Source: Chloroflexota bacterium
GTDB lineage: Bacteria > Chloroflexota > Anaerolineae > Caldilineales > Caldilineaceae
DNA: 13,998 bases
Reading direction: 5' to 3'
Assembly: GCA_003577005.1 (NCBI GenBank)
Contig: QEUW01000379.1
Coordinates: forward strand, 1 to 13,998
Made by a program: the position numbers and the translations under genes. Shown piece after piece: positions 6,846 through 13,936 of the stretch. Numbering within the stretch: position 1 is the first letter of the stretch; each line of letters begins with the position of its first letter. The notes under the pieces are model-generated. The model was not told the origin of the DNA, did no database searches, and saw nothing but the letters and a program-made list of their open reading frames with translations.

Positions 6846-8156
6846 CTAGTTGCATACCCACAAGTCATCTGCCGTCGCGGCCAGACCGGCCGGCACAGCC
6901 ATCTCTGTGATGAGTGGCGTCCGCTGGGTTGGGTCGGCGCCGTTGACGCGCACCACGCTAGCTGTGCCCAGTTCCGCCACGATCAGGTCACCCTGGAAAC
7001 GAATGGCGTTGAGTGGTACGGCAAAGTCATGATAGGTGGCAACGGCATCACCCGTCGCCGGGTTCCAGATCTCCACCACATTGGCAAACCAACTGGTCAA
7101 CAAGAGATTTTCACCATCGGGTGAGACCGTCACGGCATTGCGCTCGACAAACTCTCCCGGCTGGCCCGTCTGTGCGTCAAAGGGGTTGAGGGACATCACA
7201 TTGGCGACGTAGATCGTTTCAACGCCTTGTTGTGTCACGACCGCCACGCCGGCTGGAGATGGCATACCGCCCGGACTCACTGTGCGCACCGTGCCGTCCG
7301 CCATCACCTCAAAGACATAGCTTTGGCTGTTATGCGAGACAAAGAGGCGATCCTCGGCATCAAAGGCCAGGTTGTCGATCCCTGGCGGCAGTGTCGCGAT
7401 CGCACTCCTTTCCCCCGTCTCGAGGTTGAGCCGTGTCACTGCGCCGGTCGCCTGGTCTAGCATGTGCAGACGGCCCTGCGCATCGAACTTGGCGGCGGCC
7501 GGCAGACCAAAGCCATCGGCAACCGTCTCAATCGTCACAGGGTCTGCATTGACATCGATGCGGACGAATTGGCCGCGCAAGTAGAGTGGGCCATAGAGGT
7601 AGCCGTCGGGGCCAAAGTCAAAGGCATTCAAGAAGCCCAACCCCTCGGCGAGAAGCCGCGGCGGCTCGACCAGGGCTGGGTCTAGTTCGTACAACGCGTC
7701 GCCGAAGAAGGCCAGGGCGACGAAGAGGCGCCCATCATCTGAAAAGGTGATGGGATTGACTCCCAGCGCGACTTGCTGGCTGGTTGCTGTCCCATCGGGC
7801 GCTAACCGTCCTACCTCACCGGTCATCAGGTTGGTCCAGTAGAGGGAATCATCCGGGCCAAAGGTGAGATCGTCGGGCGAGGTCACGCCCACCTCATCGC
7901 TGAACCGTCTGAGGATCGCCCCGGTCTCCGGGTTCATAACAATGATCTCGTGGCCACCAATGCTGCCGATATACAAGTTGCCGTCCGGCCCGAAGTAGAG
8001 GCCATTGGCACTGTGCAACGGCGCGCCCGTAGCCAGGACTTCGGCCTGTAGGAGAGGCGCTGCCGCTTCTGGCGTGGGCGCCACGATCGGCTGGCAGGCG
8101 CTGAGGAGCAACGCAGCCAGCAACCACAGGGTAAACATACGATTGAAGCGAAACAT
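6846..8156 (-). CDS. SMP-30/NHL-type beta-propeller lipoprotein (3' frameshifted)
   Basis: A 436-residue exported lipoprotein with repeated propeller-blade motifs of the SMP-30/gluconolactonase and NHL kind: GLYFGPDGNLYIGS, DDLTFGPDDSLYWTN, AFDFGPDGYLYGP, AAKFDAQGRLHMLD, LAFDAEDRLFVSH, AVTVSPDGENLLLTS. Metal-binding residues of true lactonases cannot be assigned, so it may be a binding protein. The signal peptide MFRFNRMFTLWLLAALLLSA is followed by Cys21-QP. The start at 8154-8156 follows AAAGGAG. The frame stops at 6846-6848 in ...TADDLWVCN, in the middle of a blade, and continues in another frame to 6538; the intact protein would have been about 540 residues. Leader and signal are near-duplicates of those of the rhodanese lipoprotein. 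Confidence 0.85.
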   Translation of the reverse strand: MFRFNRMFTLWLLAALLLSACQPIVAPTPEAAAPLLQAEVLATGAPLHSANGLYFGPDGNLYIGSIGGHEIIVMNPETGAILRRFSDEVGVTSPDDLTFGPDDSLYWTNLMTGEVGRLAPDGTATSQQVALGVNPITFSDDGRLFVALAFFGDALYELDPALVEPPRLLAEGLGFLNAFDFGPDGYLYGPLYLRGQFVRIDVNADPVTIETVADGFGLPAAAKFDAQGRLHMLDQATGAVTRLNLETGERSAIATLPPGIDNLAFDAEDRLFVSHNSQSYVFEVMADGTVRTVSPGGMPSPAGVAVVTQQGVETIYVANVMSLNPFDAQTGQPGEFVERNAVTVSPDGENLLLTSWFANVVEIWNPATGDAVATYHDFAVPLNAIRFQGDLIVAELGTASVVRVNGADPTQRTPLITEMAVPAGLAATADDLWVCN

Positions 8157-8292
8157 CGTTGTTACTCCTTTCGGTCATCATTGACCCAAAACTACCACTA
8201 CATAACTCCACGATAGCCGCCTCGCTGTCACAAAAATGTCACGCACCGTATGAATAGGGCATGTTTCTTCATTATTTGATTGGGCCAATCCG
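8077..8292 (-). repeat. Duplicated cassette: gene tail, leader and signal peptide (copy 1)
   Basis: About 215 bases closely similar to 9615-9826. Shared blocks include GGCGCCAC near the end of the signal-peptide region, CTGGCAGG for the lipobox, GGTCATCATTGACC (8173-8186), CACTACATA, CGATAGCC, CGTATGAATAGGG, CTTCATTATT and CCAATCCG. Similarity stops abruptly after 8292. The first six codons plus stop of the duplicated gene tail are present (8272-8292). Confidence 0.8.
8272..8292 (-). pseudogene. Orphan C-terminal codons (RIGPIK-stop) of a CHAT/LamG-type gene
   Basis: Minus-strand codons CGG ATT GGC CCA ATC AAA TAA read RIGPIK-stop. The CHAT protein ends CGG ATT GGT CCA GTC GAA TAA, RIGPVE-stop, and both are followed by the same leader DNA. 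Upstream of 8292 the similarity is lost, so only this scrap of a former copy remains, joined to sequence just past the rhodanese gene's stop. Confidence 0.6.
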
Positions 8293-8332
8293 CAATAAAG
8301 ATAAGCGCCGTTTACTGCGGCGTGGCCCGAAG

Positions 8333-9694
8333 TCACTCAGTGCTTGCAGTAGCAGCTGCCAGCGCAGCCTGAAGTTTGGCCTCCGATGCGGGCGAGAGCG
8401 TCCACACAGCCGACTGAATCTTGCCATCCCGAATGGTGTACGCTTCAGTCGCCACCAGCGGCGCGATGCCGAGCTGGACCGTGCCATCGTTCCAGGTGAA
8501 AGTCTTGGTCGTAACCATATCGCCGGCCGCCTGCACCACTTGAACCTCGATCCGGAAGTGTTGTGCCACGAGCTCTTCCATCCAGGCGCGCAGCTCCGCT
8601 TGCCCGGTATAGGTTGTCGTTTCACCCATCATGACCACCTGATAGGTGGCGTCATCGGCAAAGTAGGCCAGGCTGGCGTCAACACCTGCTGCCATCAGTG
8701 CCTGCGCCGCGTCAGCGACCACTGCTGCATTGGCGACTTCAGCCGGCGTCAGGGTCATTTCCATGGGCAGTTCTGGAGCGGTCGCCCATTCGATCAAGGA
8801 AGCATCGTACAGGCTGATCTGCTCATAGCCCAGTTGGTACAGCAGGAACAGGTCAAACGCCCCCACATAGCCCCCACCGCAGTAGGTGATGATGCGTTGA
8901 TCGGGTTGTAAAGCCAGTGGCTGCCAGAGCTGTGCCAGTTCGGCAGGCGGCAGCACGGTGTTGTCGACCGGGTCAAGATTGTCAGGACCGGGCAGGTTGA
9001 GCGCGGTGGGAATATGGCCGGTCCTAAAGCTGGGGTACGTTTGCACACCGATGTAGTATGCAGCCGGCAGGGCGTCGATCAACACGATCGCCGGGTCAGC
9101 AATTGCCTGCTCTACATCCGCTCGGGTCGCCAACAGTTCCGGGCGCACATGGGCCGTAAAGGTGGCGGGTGACGGGGTGTTGGTGCCGGTTTCCAGCGGT
9201 CGCCCTTCCAGCGTCCATTTTGTCAGCCCGCCATCCAGCAGTTTGACGTTGTCGTGGCCGTAATAGCGCAACGCCCACCACACGCGGGCCATCCAGGTGT
9301 TACCCATATCATCATAGATGACGACAGTGGTATCGTTGCCGATGCCCAACCGTCCCATCAGTGCTTCAAAGTCGGCTTTGGGCAGGATCAACATCGGCAC
9401 AGCGCCGTTCGGGTCTGAGATATCAGCGATGACATCGACATGGACGGCGCCAGGAATGTGGCCCGCTTCGTAGGCGGCCTGACTGGTTGGCGCGCCCTCA
9501 TCCGGTGGCGCACGGCCATCGAGGATGCGGAGCGACGGATCAGTAAGATGATCCGCGAGCCACTCCGTGCTGGCTAACGCCTCCGGGTGCGCATAGTGTG
9601 GCGTGCTCTCCGTTGGCGCCACAACCGGCTGGCAGGCACTGATTAGCAGTGCCATCAGCACGAAAATCGTGAACAAAGGATTTGTGCGCAACAT
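8333..9694 (-). CDS. Tandem-rhodanese lipoprotein with C-terminal SnoaL-like domain
   Basis: A 453-residue exported lipoprotein: signal peptide with Cys21 (LLISACQP), two rhodanese domains (about 38-165 and 185-308) and a SnoaL/NTF2-like domain (about 320-435). The layout of the first two matches thiosulfate or 3-mercaptopyruvate sulfurtransferases. The N-terminal domain is inactive, with YDDMGNTWMAR in place of the active loop; the second has a catalytic Cys272 in ITYCGGGYVGA. The loop CGGGYV differs from the common CGSGV(T/S) and CRxG(K/R)(R/T) patterns, so the acceptor is uncertain. The SnoaL part (YFADDATYQVVMMGETTTYTG...) may bind a small hydrophobic ligand. The start at 9692-9694 follows GAAAGGA. 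It begins 111 bases after the CHAT stop and is probably co-transcribed with it. Confidence 0.9.
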   Translation of the reverse strand: MLRTNPLFTIFVLMALLISACQPVVAPTESTPHYAHPEALASTEWLADHLTDPSLRILDGRAPPDEGAPTSQAAYEAGHIPGAVHVDVIADISDPNGAVPMLILPKADFEALMGRLGIGNDTTVVIYDDMGNTWMARVWWALRYYGHDNVKLLDGGLTKWTLEGRPLETGTNTPSPATFTAHVRPELLATRADVEQAIADPAIVLIDALPAAYYIGVQTYPSFRTGHIPTALNLPGPDNLDPVDNTVLPPAELAQLWQPLALQPDQRIITYCGGGYVGAFDLFLLYQLGYEQISLYDASLIEWATAPELPMEMTLTPAEVANAAVVADAAQALMAAGVDASLAYFADDATYQVVMMGETTTYTGQAELRAWMEELVAQHFRIEVQVVQAAGDMVTTKTFTWNDGTVQLGIAPLVATEAYTIRDGKIQSAVWTLSPASEAKLQAALAAATASTE

Positions 9695-9826
9695 CGTTCA
9701 TTTTCCTTTCGGTCGTCGTTGACCTGAAACTTCACTACATACTTCGATAGCCACCTCGCTATCGCTAAAACGCCACGCATCGTATGGATAGGGTATGTCT
9801 CTTCATTATTCGACTGGACCAATCCG
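9615..9826 (-). repeat. Duplicated cassette: gene tail, leader and signal peptide (copy 2)
   Basis: The partner of 8077-8292, here in an intact setting: the last codons and stop of the CHAT gene, the intergenic leader, and the signal peptide of the rhodanese lipoprotein. It holds GGTCGTCGTTGACC at 9711-9724, 16 bases upstream of the ATG. Confidence 0.8.
9745..9764 (-). promoter_or_regulatory. Leader inverted repeat CGATAGC-N6-GCTATCG
   Basis: A perfect 7-bp inverted repeat with a 6-base spacer in the leader of the rhodanese lipoprotein gene. The duplicated leader at 8211-8230 keeps the first arm and spacer length but has two changes in the second arm. It may be a protein-binding site or an RNA stem; there is no T-run, so it is not a terminator. 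Confidence 0.4.
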
Positions 9827-12037
9827 GACGTCATCGAAGTGGGAAATCAGCGTGCCGGAAGAGCCGGGTGGGGTATGAACCCCGATTGAGAATCCATAGA
9901 GTTGATTGAGCTCTATCGATTGTCTCGACCCAACTTTTTTGCCATCTAAATAGAAATCAATCCTGCCTTCCCGAGGGAAGAAATCAGCTCGGCAGGTATA
10001 CCACCTGTCGAGTTCAGCATCCATTTTTTGTGCGATAACTCTATACTCTCTTCCGTCCTCTTCCGCCCAATGAACTTGTGGTGAAGAAGGCTTATCCATT
10101 ACTATTTTGCAGCCATATAGGGCAGCATTGGTGTGTATGGTCATTCCGCCACCACCATTCTCTGGACTGACCAACGAGATTCTTGTCTCAAAGAACATAG
10201 GGTCATTTAGTGGAAGAGAGAGAGATTGGCGCGCAATGAGTTCTGTTCCAAGCTCGCTTTCTTTGCTGCCTTCCTGCGCGATACTGAGATACCGGCTCGC
10301 TTGCGACACATGGCTAACCGAATTACTCCCGAATTTCTCCATTTCCCACTTCTCTGGATTGAAACGGCCATCATAGACGAGATCACTGAAGTCGTCGTAC
10401 ATGCTCGACGGAACAACAATACGTCGTATCACTAGGACCAGAATTATCCCCAACACAGCAATCGTGAAAATGACAAGCACCCATCTCACCAGGTGGTGTG
10501 TGGGTTTGGATGGCTTGGATAATTGCTTTAGCTTCTGTGTCGCCTTAGCCTCTACCTTCTGCCGGTCCGGGTAGTGCGGGTCGCGGGCCTGAACTTCCCG
10601 CCATTTGTCCAATGCCGCCTGAGGTTGTCCCATTTGCAGCAAGCGCACCGCCTCGCTGTACAGAGCGGCGATTTCACTCTGGCGCTGGTCTCTTGCCTCT
10701 GCCAGCTTTGCTGCTGCATTCGGGTAATCTGGGGACTCGTCAAGGACTGTCTGGAACGCATGGCAAGCCTGCTCCCAATCTCCAACCCCAAAGGCGTTAA
10801 GGCCCTCGATGTAAAGGCGCTCCAGACGCTCTGCGGTCGCTTGATCCAGGCCAGCCTGGTGAGACGGGACGAGTTGCCGGTCGGACAGCGCGCCAGATAC
10901 CTGGAAGATGATGCCCTGGGGCGCACGCATATAGAGCACCGGCGTTCCCCACTCGATGGAGTTGGTTACAGCCAGGCTGATCGCCTTCCGCGCTTCGGTT
11001 ACGGCAGCATCGATGGGCAATTTCGTGGCCAGGGCTTCATAAAAGGTGCGTGTAAATTCAATCGCGGCACGGTCGGTGATCTCGTATTGCATCGCCAATA
11101 CCGCCGGAATACCGCGACGCACCAGGATTGCAGCCGTGCTGGAAAAGATATCCCGTTCACTGCTCCGCGCACCTTCACACGAGTTGAGGAGGACGAGGCG
11201 CAATGAGTGATGATCTGCCAGCAGACGAGCCAACTCGGTTGCGCGTAAGAAATGGGTGACGCCGTTTTCATCCGCCAGGGCGACCATTCCTTCATCTGTC
11301 TGGCGGTCAAAGCCGCCATGCCCGATAAAGTGGAAAATGTGCCATGGCCCGCTGCGCAATGCCCGTTGCAGATCAGACCAGGTTTGGCCTTCCAGCCACG
11401 TCAGGTTGACCAGGCCATCAGCCTGCAACGTGCGAACGGCAGCTTCCAACCGTTGTCGCTCGCGCGCAACATCCAGTGCGGGTAAATCCCGTGGACTGGC
11501 AATCATGCCGAGGATGCGCAAGGGTGGCGTGACGAACAACGGTTGGACCGGCTGTGGCAATTCCAGGTAGCGGATCAGCGGAGTGTCGAGCGAGAGACAG
11601 ACATACTCTGCCTGGCGTGGATCATATAAAAATTCCCAGGGCAATGCCGCCAACTCCGGTGGTTGGATCCGTAACTTCAACCGCAATCCTTTGCCCTGCT
11701 GGCGCGCTTCACGACAACTGATGTCGTAGCGGCTGCGCACTTCGCCGGTGAGGAGTGCATTGAACAGGTCGCGGCCAAAGGCTTGCACATGCTGCTCTTC
11801 TGCCGATAGCGCCTGACGCCGGCTTCCTCCCGAACGTAATAGCGCAATTTGTAGATCCTTCAGCCGGTTGTCCAGCGCCAGTTCGTCAAAGGGAAAGTGC
11901 ATGGTTTCCTCTGCTTCCCCGGCGGGCGACCGTACAACTGCAACGGGATAGTCACGACCGCTCCCTGAACCGATCTCTATTTCAAAATCGAGATATGCTA
12001 CGTCCGCCCCATCAAGCGGGTTGCTGACATTCTGCAT
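9806..12037 (-). CDS. Membrane-anchored CHAT protease with TPRs and extracytoplasmic LamG-like domain
   Basis: A 743-residue protein with an unusual order of parts. Residues about 85-375 form a CHAT (caspase HetF-associated with TPRs) peptidase with the catalytic pair His240 (FHFIGHGGF) and Cys287 (LLNSCEGA). Residues about 403-500 contain two or three TPR-like helices (YIEGLNAFGVGDWEQACHAF, YSEAVRLLQMGQPQAALDKW). A basic linker and one transmembrane helix (about 516-540, flanked by R and RR) follow. The rest, about 546-743, is a concanavalin/LamG-type beta-sandwich (YDDFSD...RFNPEKWE at the start, FYLDGKKVGS and FDDVRIGPVE at the end). By the positive-inside rule the protease and TPRs face the cytoplasm and the sandwich is outside, as in a ligand-triggered receptor protease. 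The ATG at 12035-12037 follows GAGAGG. The substrate is unknown. Confidence 0.9.
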   Translation of the reverse strand: MQNVSNPLDGADVAYLDFEIEIGSGSGRDYPVAVVRSPAGEAEETMHFPFDELALDNRLKDLQIALLRSGGSRRQALSAEEQHVQAFGRDLFNALLTGEVRSRYDISCREARQQGKGLRLKLRIQPPELAALPWEFLYDPRQAEYVCLSLDTPLIRYLELPQPVQPLFVTPPLRILGMIASPRDLPALDVARERQRLEAAVRTLQADGLVNLTWLEGQTWSDLQRALRSGPWHIFHFIGHGGFDRQTDEGMVALADENGVTHFLRATELARLLADHHSLRLVLLNSCEGARSSERDIFSSTAAILVRRGIPAVLAMQYEITDRAAIEFTRTFYEALATKLPIDAAVTEARKAISLAVTNSIEWGTPVLYMRAPQGIIFQVSGALSDRQLVPSHQAGLDQATAERLERLYIEGLNAFGVGDWEQACHAFQTVLDESPDYPNAAAKLAEARDQRQSEIAALYSEAVRLLQMGQPQAALDKWREVQARDPHYPDRQKVEAKATQKLKQLSKPSKPTHHLVRWVLVIFTIAVLGIILVLVIRRIVVPSSMYDDFSDLVYDGRFNPEKWEMEKFGSNSVSHVSQASRYLSIAQEGSKESELGTELIARQSLSLPLNDPMFFETRISLVSPENGGGGMTIHTNAALYGCKIVMDKPSSPQVHWAEEDGREYRVIAQKMDAELDRWYTCRADFFPREGRIDFYLDGKKVGSRQSIELNQLYGFSIGVHTPPGSSGTLISHFDDVRIGPVE

Positions 12038-12228
12038 CCTTGCCTCTCTATACTCGTGGTTGTTTGAAAGCGACAGTTTTGCTGCCGCAAGAAACCGTCG
12101 CTTTCAAACAGCACAATCGCCGGGTCGGAAGTGGCGATGTATTTGTCTGCCAATGTCGCCGGCTTCTCCTGGCCGCTGACCGCATCCAGATAGCGCACAA
12201 AGGACTTGGTCTCGACGGTTGACGTCAT
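11998..12228 (-). pseudogene. Truncated SnoaL-like (ester-cyclase type) gene fragment
   Basis: A 76-codon frame whose first ~37 residues (ETKSFVRYLDAVSGQEKPATLADKYIA in part) resemble the N-terminal helices of SnoaL/NTF2-like ester-cyclase proteins. After about residue 37 the similarity ends: the next residues are encoded by the palindrome at 12061-12110, and the frame then overlaps the CHAT start by 40 bases. Full SnoaL proteins are about 130-150 residues, so this is most likely a gene cut off by insertion of the palindrome or by deletion. The family match is from memory of consensus and is moderate. The ribosome-binding site is poor (AGGAG about 20 bases upstream). Confidence 0.45.
12061..12110. 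repeat. 50-nt palindrome with 19-bp arms upstream of the CHAT gene
   Basis: Arms 12061-12079 and 12092-12110 (TGTTTGAAAGCGAC... and ...GTCGCTTTCAAACA) are complementary with one mismatch, around a 12-base loop. It ends 23 bases before the CHAT start codon and lies inside the truncated SnoaL frame. There is no T-run on the minus strand, so a terminator role is doubtful. A small palindromic mobile repeat or a leader structure controlling CHAT expression fits better. Confidence 0.7.
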
Positions 12229-12313
12229 TGTGGCTTAATATAGAGCAACTCCTATTTTCTTGAATCTCGCTTGTAGCAATCGATTCGCGCTGCAAGGGAG
12301 GGGGTTGAATGAG

Positions 12314-12351
12314 CAAGAGGCCCCACCGACTGTAGCCGGTGGGGCCTCTTG
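12314..12351 (-). terminator. Strong hairpin after the PPC-like gene
   Basis: A perfect 15-bp GC-rich stem CAAGAGGCCCCACCG/CGGTGGGGCCTCTTG with an 8-base loop begins 55 bases past the stop of the gene at 12407. The following minus-strand bases (CTCATTC) lack a clear T-run, so it is a likely but not textbook terminator. It separates that gene from the CHAT unit. The remainder of 12229-12313 shows nothing else. Confidence 0.7.
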
Positions 12352-12406
12352 TACTATCCAGTATCGTCGGCGACAGTCGGGTTACTCGCTGACTTGCCGG
12401 TCGCCG

Positions 12407-12988
12407 CTAGAACGAAATCTCTGGGCCGGTGATGGAGAGCTTGTACGAGGCAGTGGTATCACCCTTGTTCTTCACCACGACATAGTAGGTGTCCGTGGCG
12501 CGTGCCGAACCAGCCCACGTCAGGCAACACTTGTCGGTCAACACTACCGTGTGTCTGTTCGGGGCATGATCCCCAAGGTCCCAGTGCCAGGTCTTGCCGG
12601 CGAAAGCAGGGGTGCCCATGCCAACTGGCACACGCACTGTGCCTTCCTGCTCGTCAAGGTCTAAAGACGGATCAGGCAGCGGTGCCCGGAGGCGTTCCGG
12701 CGTCCACACCTCGAAGATCACGTTCTCGGGTGCGTTCATGCGCAACTGGACTAGGGCCTGGGTCGGCTCATTATCCTTGTCGCTGTTGTCATAGTGATAT
12801 TTGAACTTATACCACTGCACTGCACCCGGCTCTACCTCGACCCAACCCGGCAACGGTGCGCCAGCGTCCTTGAGGCTGGTTGCCGGCGCCGGTGTGGTGG
12901 CTGCCAACGCGGGAGCCGCCACCAAGATGGCCAGTAGAACGCTGACCATCAGTGCGCTGTTGAACAGTCGAAACATTCGACGCAACAT
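12407..12988 (-). CDS. Small secreted protein with PPC-like C-terminus
   Basis: A 193-residue exported protein of unknown role. A Sec signal peptide (MLRRMFRLFN, hydrophobic core, APALA with cleavage near residue 29) is followed by a Thr/Pro-rich linker and a beta-rich domain. The last part, TDTYYVVVKNKGDTTASYKLSITG, resembles the final strands of bacterial pre-peptidase C-terminal (PPC) domains, a common secreted beta-sandwich; GWVEVEPGAVQWYKFKY near residue 48 fits its opening strands. A vicinal Cys pair (154-155) is notable. The start at 12986-12988 follows AGGAGG seven bases upstream; the 17-residue extension in frame is rejected because it precedes the signal. It stands alone between the response regulator (198-base gap with nothing recognised) and a hairpin. 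Confidence 0.8.
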   Translation of the reverse strand: MLRRMFRLFNSALMVSVLLAILVAAPALAATTPAPATSLKDAGAPLPGWVEVEPGAVQWYKFKYHYDNSDKDNEPTQALVQLRMNAPENVIFEVWTPERLRAPLPDPSLDLDEQEGTVRVPVGMGTPAFAGKTWHWDLGDHAPNRHTVVLTDKCCLTWAGSARATDTYYVVVKNKGDTTASYKLSITGPEISF

Positions 12989-13186
12989 AGTCTTGCCTCC
13001 TAATGCTATTTGAAGGCGGGCAATCGACAGTACAGTCATACCCGCCCATCATCTGCGAAACCTGCGTCTAGACCCGCCAATGGATCTGAAGCAAACCCGA
13101 TCAACAAGCGGTCACAGACGGGATTTTCACCTACTAGCATAGCACAGGGCAGGCAGTGCTGTCCTTATCAACAGCTTGACACGATC

Positions 13187-13936
13187 TTAAGTTTTTCTTA
13201 TACGGGATGGGCGCTGGCGATGCGAACAATGGGTAGAGATGGGCACTAACTTGTAGCCAGCGCTCCGCACAGTATGCAGCCGGCGGGGACGGGCCGGGTC
13301 TTCTTCGAGCTTGTGACGGAGGTGGTGGATGTGTACGTAGAGCGTCTGGCTTTCCCCGATCCATTCCGGTCCCCAGACTTGGGTCAGCAGTTCCTCGATG
13401 GGCATGACACGGCCGGCGTTTTCTGCCAGCGCCACCAACAACTCGTATTCCTTATGAGGGAGATCGATGAGCCGGTCACCCACACGCACAATGTGCGCGG
13501 CCAGGTCGATCTGCACATCACCCACCACCAATCGTTTTGGCTCAGGCGGGTGCTCGCTCTGGTGTGCGCCTGCCTCTGTACGACGCAGCACCGCCTTGAT
13601 ATGCGCCAGGAGGAGGTCAAAATCGACCGGCTTGGCAAGATAATCATCGGCGCCCAGGTCGAGAGCGATGATCTCATCAAGTGCTCGTCGCGGGGCAGTA
13701 ACAATGATCACAGGCGTGTCACCCAGTTGGCGGCGCAAAACTCGGAGCAACTCAAAGCCGTCCATATCGGGTAAGTCTACATCGAGCAGCACCAGGCCAG
13801 GCTTGTGGGTGCGTACGCACGCCAGCGTCTCCGCAGCCGTACTGGCTGTAAGCGCCGCATGGCCGGCATGCGCCAGATTGCTTGCCAGATGCTGCCCTAA
13901 ATCACCATTATTGTCTACAATGAGAATCTTGCTCAT
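13187..13936 (-). CDS. OmpR/PhoB-family response regulator
   Basis: A 249-residue two-component response regulator. The receiver domain (about 1-118) has phospho-acceptor Asp52 in LVLLDVDLPDMDG, switch Thr80 in VIIVTAP and Lys102 in LAKPVD. The acidic pocket is Asp8-Asn9 instead of the usual acidic pair, which may weaken Mg2+ binding or phosphorylation. The C-terminal winged-helix DNA-binding domain (about 135-232) shows LPHKEYELLVALAENAGRVM, LLTQVWG and the terminal VRSAGYKLV. A basic tail of about 17 residues follows. The ATG at 13934-13936 is chosen over a TTG two codons upstream; neither has a clear ribosome-binding site. No histidine kinase is in the window; one could lie beyond 13998. 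Confidence 0.94.
   Translation of the reverse strand: MSKILIVDNNGDLGQHLASNLAHAGHAALTASTAAETLACVRTHKPGLVLLDVDLPDMDGFELLRVLRRQLGDTPVIIVTAPRRALDEIIALDLGADDYLAKPVDFDLLLAHIKAVLRRTEAGAHQSEHPPEPKRLVVGDVQIDLAAHIVRVGDRLIDLPHKEYELLVALAENAGRVMPIEELLTQVWGPEWIGESQTLYVHIHHLRHKLEEDPARPRRLHTVRSAGYKLVPISTHCSHRQRPSRIRKT

Noticed and set aside
13015..13046. GGCGGG...CCCGCC inverted repeat in the leader of the PPC-like gene
   Set aside because: A 6-bp GC stem with a 20-base loop in a GC-rich leader is weak; no function can be claimed.
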